A DNA stretch of 64,000 nucleotides from CALODP01 sp942492055. Its GTDB lineage: Bacteria; Bacteroidota; Ignavibacteria; Ignavibacteriales; Melioribacteraceae. The DNA is taken from NCBI GenBank assembly GCA_942492055.1, contig CALODP010000015.1:930001-994000 (forward strand), read 5' to 3'. Position 1 is the stretch's first letter; the number at the start of each line of letters is the position of its first letter. The translations under genes were made by a program, and so were the position numbers. The notes beneath the pieces were generated by a model. That model did not search any database and was not told where the DNA came from. It saw nothing but the letters and a program-made list of their open reading frames with translations. Shown here in pieces: positions 55,701 to 64,000 of this stretch.

Positions 55701-56626
55701 GGTTGCGCGGTTTTAAAAAAGTGCTCGCGGATGTAATGGATGACTTCGTATTTCTGTTGTGGCACCATCCAGCGCTGGGGATTCATCATGCCAAACCCGT
55801 GTGTCAATGTTTGATACATCCGAAACGGATCATTGCCGTTCTTAAACGCTCCAGTGGCGAATCTTAAAGAAGTCGGCATCGAACCTTCTGCTTCCACGGT
55901 GCCATGACAACTGGCACATCGCAGGCGGTAGGTTTCTTCGCCACGATCGAACGCTTCTTGGTTGAGACTGCGAATCAGTCCAGCATGGTCGATTCGCGAT
56001 TCATATTCGGGCAACGGAAGAATCGCCATCGCTCCGGATGGCCTCAGCTCGGCAGCTCGCGTCGATCCCTTGGCCGCGATTTCAACCAGGTAACTGACCA
56101 AATCAAGAAACTGCTGCCGGTCCGCCAACAGATTGACCAAACCATCTGGCATGCTGGATTGTTTCGTCAATTTCCAGTCTTCAACATCGGCTTTTGCAAT
56201 CTCGATTGGTTTATCGATTTGTTCAATGCGATCGAGAATGAATCCAGATTCCGTGCGATCAACAAGGATTCCCTGGAGTGTTGTTCCGTCGGCCATTTGA
56301 AAGAATGCCGTCTCAAAACCTTTTCGGATATCGGCCGAAGGCGTCAGGATGGACTGCAACAAGTGCAAAGTCGTTACTTCACGCTGCTCGGCAAGATCAG
56401 GACCCAGCCGCCGATCGCCTTGAGGCTCATGGCAACGCGCGCAGTTCATGGTCGGCTGATAGAACGCCAACGCGCCTCGCCGAGGATCACCAAATCGAAT
56501 GGCGTCATTCGCGATCTGCTCCGTTGGCTCCTCAGCCAGTTGCTGGGCAAGGTTTTGGGCATCCGTTTCCGACATGCCCAACAAAGATATCGCGAATAGG
56601 GCAATCGTAACCAGTGTTCGAGTCAT
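52751..56626 (-). CDS. Large di-haem cytochrome c/DUF6797/LamG/sorbosone-dehydrogenase-like protein (frameshifted)
   Basis: Four minus-strand frames are collinear. The first (55,685-56,626) has a signal peptide and two c-type haem sites, NCARCH and CASCH. A DUF6797-type region follows (54,730-55,659: GDTRGPQPVVSRPW, YEGIHFNGVHGRHP), then a LamG-like domain (54,423-54,950), then a sorbosone-dehydrogenase-like propeller (52,751-54,426) ending with an extra beta domain. Joining needs frameshifts near 55,715, 54,740, 54,430 and 53,640. At the first, the alternate frame reads KPRNPDQLFEIGENYLNSLP across the break. This gives about 1,290 residues. It is probably a periplasmic oxidoreductase with its own electron-accepting domain. 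Confidence 0.75.
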
Positions 56627-56658
56627 TAGGAAATTGGTATTTGAGGGAAATGGGGCGG

Positions 56659-57240
56659 CTAACTCAAAGGATCGTCAAGTGCATCGATACCCAACTCGTC
56701 AATCGGTTGAGAAAGAATGTCGCGATCGCGAACTGGCATGTCGGAGACATCGGATACGTCGCCATCGTAAGGTTCGACGTAAACATGGTTGCCTTTGATA
56801 GCGATTACCTTGATCGGTTGACCGGCGTCAATCGGAAGCCCATCGCTGACGGCATCCAGCTTTTGTTCATTCACAACCACGATCCCACTGGGCAACATTT
56901 TGGTCCGAGCCACCCCCAATTGGCCAACCAGCTCCTGAGCATGTTGGGATGCAGGCAACACGTCTTCCGGTTTCAAGTTCTTTAGCAAAATCCGTTTGCC
57001 AATCGGAGTGCTGGGCCAAACCTTGATCATGACTGCCAGTAACGCGGGCAGCGCCAGTACCGTAAATAGCAAAACCACCGCACCGGATTTTAGATCCGAA
57101 ACAAAAGCCAAAGTGATTCCCGAAACGATCAACACGGCTGCCAGTAAACCCAACAATCCCGCTGAAGGAATGAAGTGCTCCAGGATGACCACGCAAAGTC
57201 CGAGGGCAATAAGTATCAATGACCAAAAAAGGGGATCCAT
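56659..57240 (-). CDS. Short NfeD-family membrane protein
   Basis: 193 residues with an N-terminal part of about four membrane helices (LFWSLILIALGLCVVILEHFI, LLGLLAAVLIVSGITLAF) and a C-terminal OB-fold-like domain (GQLGVARTKMLPSGIVVV, VIAIKGNHVYVEPYD) as in NfeD proteins. These are thought to support membrane microdomains and pair with stomatin or ClpP-class proteases. The long NfeD protein is encoded about 1.8 kb further on the same strand, after the sulfatase gene. Confidence 0.78.
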   Translation of the reverse strand: MDPLFWSLILIALGLCVVILEHFIPSAGLLGLLAAVLIVSGITLAFVSDLKSGAVVLLFTVLALPALLAVMIKVWPSTPIGKRILLKNLKPEDVLPASQHAQELVGQLGVARTKMLPSGIVVVNEQKLDAVSDGLPIDAGQPIKVIAIKGNHVYVEPYDGDVSDVSDMPVRDRDILSQPIDELGIDALDDPLS

Positions 57241-57304
57241 GGCGTCAAGCTAAGAAAAGTTGAAAGTTGAACGTTGAGAATGCGCGATGCCTATTCAGGG
57301 GCCA

Positions 57305-58865
57305 CTAATTCTTCTGCCTTTCGAGAATCTTCCGCGATATTGCTCCGTCTTTGCCACCTCCCAATGACGCCGCGGGGTCTTGCTCGGGAACTCCGTATTC
57401 CTCACGTAACCGGGCCAATTCGGCCATCATTTTCCGCTGTACATCTGCGAACTCGGGTTGGTCATGGACGCTCTTTAATTCGTTTGGATCTGAAGCCAGA
57501 TCATACAGTTCCCATTCGTCCACATCGGGCTCATAGAAACGAATCAGTTTGTATCGACCGTCGGTTACGCCATAGTGACGTCGAACATCGTGCCATCCCG
57601 GAAACTCGTAGTAGTGGTAGTAGAAAGCCGTCCGCCAGTCATCAGGAGTTTGGCCTTTCAACACGGGAACCAAGCTGCGTCCTTGCATGTCATCCGGTTG
57701 CGGTGAACCGGCGATTTCCAAAAAAGTCTGTGCGAAATCCAGTGGCGAGACAATGTCTTTGTTGACGCTGCCCGGTTGGGTCACCGTCGGCCAATGGACA
57801 ATAAAGGGCGTTCTCAACGACTCTTCGTACATCCAGCGTTTGTCAAACCAACCATGTTCACCAAGGTAGAACCCCTGGTCCGAGCAATAAATTACAACCG
57901 TGTTGTCCGCTAGATCGGCTTGTTCCAGGTAATCGAGCATGCGCCCAATATTTTCGTCGACGGAATCAATACAACGCAGGTAATCCTTGATATAGCCGCT
58001 GGTATTTCCAACGCACGAGATCTTTACCCGTCAATTTAGCTTCGCGAAACGCCTTGTTTTTCGGTTCGTAAGCCGCGTTCCACGTTTCCAACTGTTCGGC
58101 GGTCAGGTTGTTGGGCGCAACCAGTTTCAAATCGACGTCGGTCATGGTTTCGGCGATGGTCATGTCCTGGGTGCGAGCGGGAGTTCCTCGGCCTGCATAG
58201 TCATCAAACAGTGTTTCGGGTTCGGGAATCGTCGTGTCGTCATAGCGGTTAAGGTATTTTGGTCCAGGCTGCCAATTGCGATGGGGCGCCTTGTGTTGGT
58301 ACATGAGCAGGAACGGTTTTTCCGGATCGCGTTCCTGGCTCAACCAGTTCATTGCCAAATCTGTCACGATGTCGGTCGTATAGCCGACATGTTTGACGCG
58401 TTTTCCATTCTTGATCATCGGCGGGTTGTAGTACGGCCCCTGTCCGATCAGGACCTCGGAATAGTCAAAACCCTGGGGCACCATGTGCTCGCCCAAATGC
58501 CATTTGCCAACGACCGCCGTTTGATAACCAGCTTTCTGCAGGAGCTTGGGAAACGTCTGTTGGGTTCCATCGAATTGGTTTCCGTTGACAAGGAAACCAT
58601 TCAGGTGCGAGTACTTTCCCGTCTGGATCACTGCCCGCATCGGGCCACAAATGCTGTTGGTGACGTAACAACGATCAAAACGCATTCCGGCCCTGGCAAT
58701 TCGATCGATGTTGGGCGTCTGGTTGATCATGGATCCATAGGCACTGATCGACTGGTAAGCGTGATCGTCAGTGAAAATAAACAGGATGTTGGGCCGTTCA
58801 TCGGCACCCACGATTGAACAACCAACCAACGCGAGGCACGCAGCAGAAAGCAAGCCGTTCAACAT
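57305..58865 (-). CDS. Secreted sulfatase (frameshifted)
   Basis: Type I sulfatase with a signal peptide (LLSAACLALVGCS). The catalytic formylglycine motif C-x-P-x-R is present as CGPMR followed by VIQTGKYSH. The metal-binding start ILFIFTDDHAYQS and the block VVGKWHLGEHM also fit. The C-terminal half (DNTVVIYCSDQGFYLGEHGW, DGRYKLIRFY) lies in the other frame. One inserted base near 57,990 accounts for the break (the frame QRYIKDYLRCIDS is recovered). Planctomycetes have many such enzymes acting on sulfated polysaccharides. The cysteine would need the anaerobic or oxygen-dependent maturase encoded elsewhere. Confidence 0.88.
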
Positions 58866-59013
58866 GAAAGTCCTCCGATCGGGATCAAATGGATTCGTGC
58901 AGGGATTATAACCCGGAATGCAGGAGTTGTCCTATTTGGTTCGAGCACTTGCTGATGAAATCAGGGATTTGAGAGGTGAGATTTGACGGCTCACGTGACT
59001 GCATCGCCGCCAG

Positions 59014-61317
59014 TCAATCTTCGTCGGCGGGTTTGACAACCACGCGATTGCCAACGGCTTCAATGACAACGACTTTTTGACCTTTATCAACCATCCGACC
59101 GTCGGTAATCACATCATAGACTTTGCCACTGATACGAGCTTTTCCAACCGGAAACAAACGCGTGATCGTCACGCCGGTCTCACCATCCAGATAACTCCAG
59201 TCGACAATTGCCTTCGGGATCTCGTTGAGTTTCAAATCCCGTTTCAGATCGTTGCTTCGGCTGCAACATCATGCGGTTGAAATAGGGAGAATTCGGGAGG
59301 ACTTTTCGCAATGCGATGATGGCCACAAAAAACCCCATGCCAGCCCCAACGACCGGCAGCAACGACTGGGGAAGCCGCGCCAGCTCTTCGCTGTTTCGGG
59401 GAATGATGAAATTTTGAGAAGCCAATACGAGCGAAAGCACCACCATTACCATGCCACCAATGCCGAACACCCCGAACCCGGGGAGCACAAAGATTTCCAT
59501 CCCAATAAAGACGATGCCGGCCAGGAACATCATGATTTCCAACCAATGGGCGTTGCCGTCCAGGTACTGACTCCAGAAAAACAGCATGAAGCAGCAGGCA
59601 GCCAGAAAGCCGGGCACACCCAATCCAGGCGCGGACATTTCCGAGGAAAAGAAAAACATTCCGGCAAACAACAACCAGGGAGCAACGAAAGGAGAGGCCA
59701 ACATCGACGCGACGCGTTCGACCCACCGGTCGGTCAACGAAGGCTGCAAAACGCGGGGCATCTCTTCCAGCTGGTAAAAGGATTTTACCTGACTCAAGTC
59801 TTCGACAACGGTTCGCGCAACGAACAATCGTTCGGCTTCATTGGCCGTCAAACCCTGTTTGACATTGATGGGCCCTAAAGCGCGCCCAGGTCGCCGCGTC
59901 CTCCTCCGCGCGGAGTTCTTCATTGGAAAGCAGTCGGAGTTGCCCGGATTGCTTGTTGCGAAACCGTGTTACCGTCAAACCAGGATCAATCATCGACATC
60001 ATCAGTGACCAATCCTGCTGCCTGTCGCGGGCCAACGCTTTGATCATGGGTTTCAAATCAGCCAGCTCTTCCGGTGCAAAACGATTTTCTTCCAGCATGT
60101 CCTGGTGACCGCCCAGTCTGGCATCCGGGGCCATGATCAACTGGTCGCAGGAGAGTGCGACGATACCCACCGGTCCCCGAGCAGCATTGCGAACAAAGGC
60201 CACCGTTTGAACTTCATCGTTGTCGAAATCGACGATGAAGCGGGCCAAGCTCAGACAGGCATTCACATCACCCTCGTTGCCTTCCATGTTGAAGATAATC
60301 AAGTTGGGAGCGGGCGTTGTGGCAAACTGGTATCCCAGCGAACGGGTGATCCATTGTGTGGTCCGTTCATCAATAAACGGCGGCAAGTTAACTTGAATTG
60401 CTTGCCAGGAACCTTCGAGGGAAGGGCCGCCATCCAGCGAACGAGGAGCCAGGTCAAGCTGTCGAGCCAGATCAGTTCGCGAATCGACCTGGTACCGCAA
60501 CAGCCGAAATTCAGCCAGTTGGTCACTGGTCAACAGGGCCAACTCGCCGGGCTGCGTGATCGTACTGGTTTCGATCGCCTTGCCTTTTGACTCCAGCTGA
60601 TCCAATTCCTCTGCATTGACGTACAAGACGCCTTCGTCGGTTCGGACGCGGTACAATCGTTGATCTTTCTCCAGCATCCCAGCCCGAACGATGGGCACGG
60701 GCAGCGTCAGCCTTTGGGAGGCAACACCCTCGTAGACGGCTTTCACGAGCGGGTCGATGTTGTCTTCGTCCGCGGCGGCCTGTCCGATGGCCGTACCGAT
60801 CCATGGCAATCTGGTCGGTAGCAATGGCGACTAAAACGGCATGGACCTTTTAGCTGACTGACCCTCCTTCGATATTTCGCGAGTCGGCCGGAATGTAGGC
60901 AACCGTTTCGACGCGATTCATTTCCGACGAGCCCAAAAAACGGGCCAGCGATTGGCAAGCTTCGAGTTCACTGCCGAGCCCGGTTTTCCCGCCAGAGGTA
61001 TCAAACTCCAGCACGATGACTTGCCGATCTTCGAGTCGCACGACTTGGGGAGCCTTCTCGCCAATGCGTTTCAAAGTCTGCCGTATTTGAGCCGCCGATT
61101 TACTGTCGACCGGCAGTGGAATCTTGACCAACACGCCGGGACGATTGGTGTCTTCATTAACTCCCTGACTCGGTTCGGCGGCGCTTGGTGTTGTCTTGAT
61201 GAATCGTCGGCATTCCGGCCGGGTCGGACAACTTGGCAAAGGGCGCGACCAGCAAGAAGGAGCCCAGGCGGACATAACGACGAAGAAAACCGCCCAATTG
61301 AAATGTTTTAAAGACAT
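59014..61317 (-). CDS. Long NfeD/ClpP-class membrane serine protease-like protein (frameshifted)
   Basis: Collinear frames: an N-terminal signal and ClpP-like region (60,850-61,317), a long mid part (59,838-60,824: TTPAPNLIIFNMEGNEGDVN, FVRNAARGPVGIVALSCDQL, with the ClpP-type turn), a four-helix membrane domain (59,180-59,923: LGVPGFLAACCFMLFFW, VLPGFGVFGIGGMVMV), and a C-terminal NfeD OB-fold (59,014-59,235: GETGVTITRLFPVGKA, VIEAVGNRVVVKP). Breaks lie near 60,835, 59,890 and 59,225. The full protein of about 760 residues is the planctomycete long-form NfeD. No catalytic Ser could be placed with certainty. Confidence 0.78.
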
Positions 61318-61700
61318 AATTTGAATCAGAGACCCTGCGAATTATTTCATGCCTATGACGTGAACCGGATGACCCATTGGCCTCACACCCAAATTATAGA
61401 ACCTGGATCAAAAAAGCAGCAAATCGCCAACTATTCGTGAGCAAAGCCGCAATATTGAACGATTTGAATGTCCGACACGAGGTTATTGTCACCGGGCAAT
61501 TCAGCATCCAATGGGAATTCAAACCGGAATGGCCTGGAAGGATGGGATTTCACTCAAAAAATCGGAAAAAAAACGAAAAGACTCACGCCGGCACGGCGTG
61601 ATCAGCCTTGGGTCTCACGTTTTGGTCTCCTTACTTGGGCGATAACCTCGAATCGTCTTCGAACTGCCTCGTTTCTGTTCGTTTTTCTGGGAAATCACCA
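61318..61700. other. Divergent intergenic region between nfeD and the PATR gene
   Basis: No recognisable gene is seen here. The region holds the upstream DNA of both divergent genes, including the pairs GCCGGCACGGC near 61,589 and A-rich stretches near 61,560-61,580. Nothing else notable is visible. Confidence 0.6.
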
Positions 61701-64000
61701 ATGCCAACTCACCCATTCGCATCCCCCAACGTCGAAAGTCAGGTAGTCAGGAATCAGCAGGGCAGTGTCGCGATCTTGTTCGCATTGCTGTTTTTTCTGA
61801 CAGCACTGTTCACCCAAGGGGCTCCATTGTACGGGCAAACCTACACGGGCAGTGACGGCGGAAATTGGAGTGTCGGAAGCAACTGGGACACCGGAATGGC
61901 GCCGGTTAGCGGCTCCTCAAACCTGACGATTACGTACGCCGGCGCAGGATTCATCAGCACGACCCAAGATATTTCCGGTCCGTTCGAATTGCAGTCGTTT
62001 GTTTTGTCCAATGGCGCCAGCAACTTCACGATCAATTCCACTGAAATGGTTCGATTCAATCACTTGGGAGCCGGACCAACGATCGAGAATCAGGCTTCAA
62101 ACTTAAGTCTGATTATCAATTCGGACGTCGAATTGGCCGACACTCTGACGATTAATTCGACTACCGGTGGAAGCCAAATTTTCAAAAAAATGGTCAGTGG
62201 TTCCGGTGGACTGACGTTGCAGGGATCTAACGGCTCAACCTATCTCCAGGGAACAACTAGCAAAACATTTAGTGGTCTAACCACCGTACATGAGTCCAAT
62301 CTTCTCGCGCTGGAAAAAATGAACTCGACGGCGATTGCGGGCGATTTGCATTTAATCGGCGGGACCGCCTTGATTGCCGGGAAGCGGCGGTAACCAAATC
62401 AACGATGCGTCGACGGTTACCATCGAGTCGATCGCCAATCGAATTGGCCAACTTCAAGTGAACCAGGACGAAACGCTGGGCGCTCTGGTTTTGCATTCCA
62501 ACGGTACGCAATCTGCGCGAGTGTTGATCGGTAGCTCTCAAACGTTGACCTGGGAGGGAATGTGTCGCGCAAGTAACCACAGGTACCGCACGGTCAGAGA
62601 TTCTATCGGGTACGCTTGACCTAGGAAGTATGGTTCGAACCTTTGATGCGGACGGAATGGCCAACGATGATTTGAGTGTGTCATCTGTGGTTACCAATGG
62701 TGGTCCTTCGCAAACCGGAACTGTACTCATCTGATAGAAGCAACAGCTACGCCGGTGGAACAACCGTCGAGGGCGGTGTCTTGCGAGGATCAACCGCGGC
62801 GATTCAAGGCGATGTAATTAACAATGCGACCGTAAGTTTTTCAAACAGCGGAACCTACGCCGGCAACATGTCAGGCACCGGTACACTGAACATCAATAGG
62901 AGTACCGTTACACTACAGGCTCCAACACATTCACTGGCGGCATTGACTTTACCTCCTACGGAACCTTGATTGGCGATACCGGCAGTTTGACGACGGGACT
63001 CAACGATATCCAGCTCCAGCAACGTGCAATTGACTAAGATACCGACGAAACCTACTCAGGCGTGATCAGCGGAGGAGTGCGCCCAGAAAGGAACTGGGTG
63101 GGACATTAACATTCGGAGCGGCCGGCCGACCGGAGTACCGGATCAATTGACGATCAATGGCGGGACCTTCGATTGGGTGTTGACGGGGCACTGCCAACAG
63201 TCGGTGAAACTGCCATCGCAACGGGCGTAAATTTGGACCTGAACGGGTTCGCAACCAGCTTGAACCGGTTGAGCGGGGGTGGAAATATCCAACTAGAACG
63301 GCTGATCTTGGTAACCAACGCCAGTTCCACGACAACTATGGCGGAATGATCAGCGGTCCGGAGGTCTTACCAAATTGGGAAGTGGGCGAACTCCGACTCA
63401 CTGGACAGCAGACCTATATGTACCCGCAACATCAACGGCGGTAGATTGCGATTGGACTCGGCTGAACAACTGGCCGATACCGGAGCAGTCAATCTGAATA
63501 ATGGAGGTCGATTACAACTGTTTTCAACATCGGAAACCAGGATGTCAATCAACAACGGCTGGATTGAGGGGAACGTAACCTTGACAGCGACTGCCTACAA
63601 CGTCGAAGCTGGATTCATTTATACTAATCTTGCTGGAAATACAGGGTTATCCAAGGATGGATCGGGGACCGTCACGCTCTCCGGGGATAATCTACACCGG
63701 CGATACCGTTGTCAATGATGGCGAACTCAGGTTTTTCGGTAATGAACGGATCGCAGACACCGGCAAAGTGATCGTCAATGGAGGCAAATTCATGACCGGC
63801 AGCACCGAAACGATTGATGAACTACAACTCATCTCGGGAGAAGTCGCTGGCGGTAAATTGACTGCTTCGACTTGCGACCTTCGAACTGGAACGGTTACGC
63901 AAGGCTGACCGTCCGCTGTTGCCACCAAAACGACTGCGGGTACCGTCGAATTGTCCAACAGCAATTCCTATACCGGTGGAACGGGACGGTCAGTGATGGA
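61701..64000 (+). CDS. Autotransporter-associated beta-strand repeat (PATR) protein, runs off window, frameshifted
   Basis: ATG 61,701 starts MPTHPFASPNVESQ, followed by a long signal-like segment (FALLFFLTALFTQGAPLYGQ). The mature part is a right-handed-helix-type protein rich in Gly, Ser, Thr and Asn, beginning WSVGSNWDTG. It has several PATR units, such as NSYAGGTTVEGGVLRGS (about 62,735), GSGTVTLSGD with YTGDTVVNDGELRF (about 63,660-63,735) and LSNSNSYTGGTG at the end. Frames change repeatedly after 62,390 (for example near 62,560, 62,700, 62,930 and 63,690), so the reading frame cannot be followed without corrections. It is probably a large surface or secreted protein. The 3' end is outside the window. 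Confidence 0.72.

Overview
The window reads as two unrelated pieces of bacterial DNA that meet near position 33,660. Bases 1 to about 33,650 are AT-rich (roughly 37% GC by eye). They carry tightly packed intact genes with AT-biased codons, a PorZ-like propeller protein with a type IX secretion style C-terminal domain, a rhomboid protease with a Bacteroidota-type tail and a TAnnTTTG-type promoter. This points to the Bacteroidota/Chlorobi/Ignavibacteria side of the FCB group. Bases from about 33,700 to the end are clearly richer in GC (a little above 50%). They hold families typical of Planctomycetota, probably Pirellulaceae-like: a YdjY-domain protein, a TIGR03790 protein, a DUF6797-type cytochrome/dehydrogenase, a sulfatase and an autotransporter-repeat protein. 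The simplest reading is a chimeric contig or an artificial join. A real transfer of 30 kb between phyla is much less likely.

Layout of the first half. 1-6.1 kb: amidohydrolase, RdgB, MenG/UbiE, an unusual eight-cysteine small protein, a PAP2 membrane enzyme, MgtE and RsmA. 6.2-13.0 kb: ROK kinase, ABC-F ATPase, PorZ-like protein, PHP phosphoesterase, Crp/Fnr regulator. 13.2-16.9 kb: gap and pgk, each with its own terminator, then rhomboid and a small lipoprotein. 16.9-24.7 kb: RecQ, an ABC-2 exporter pair, 3-hydroxyacyl-CoA dehydrogenase, acetate kinase and an outer-membrane barrel. 24.8-29.4 kb: M28 peptidase, TPR lipoprotein and an unrecognised secreted protein. The last of these lies between two clusters of a composite dispersed repeat with repeated hairpins. 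30.4-33.6 kb is a mobile-element zone: an orphan leader-like hairpin, a 42-bp tandem array, a complete IS21-family element with both inverted repeats, a fragment of an IS256-family transposase and a second 42-bp array.

Layout of the second half. After about 900 bp with no recognisable gene come a WD40 protein and a YdjY protein, a LamG-domain remnant and tRNA-Asn with a terminator. A phosphate block of about 14 kb follows: phoB, phoU, pstB, pstA, pstC and pstS on the minus strand, a divergent TIGR03790 gene, an enolase-superfamily gene, phoR, and a DUF47 plus PiT pair. Together these encode high-affinity Pst import, low-affinity PiT import, and PhoR/PhoB/PhoU sensing. The rest is a very large di-haem cytochrome/DUF6797/LamG/sorbosone-dehydrogenase-like gene, a short NfeD protein, a sulfatase, a long ClpP-class NfeD protein, and the start of a beta-helix PATR protein that runs off the window.

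Almost every long gene in the second half is broken by single-base frameshifts or in-frame stops while still coding for good family sequence on both sides of the break. The first half shows none. This suggests lower sequence accuracy in the second half rather than gene decay, and supports the view that the halves have different origins. No clearly new defence or mobile system is visible. The observations that look least described are the eight-cysteine duplicated protein, the composite hairpin repeats, the paired 42-bp arrays around the IS21 element, the leader-like hairpin at 30.4 kb and the enlarged PstA.
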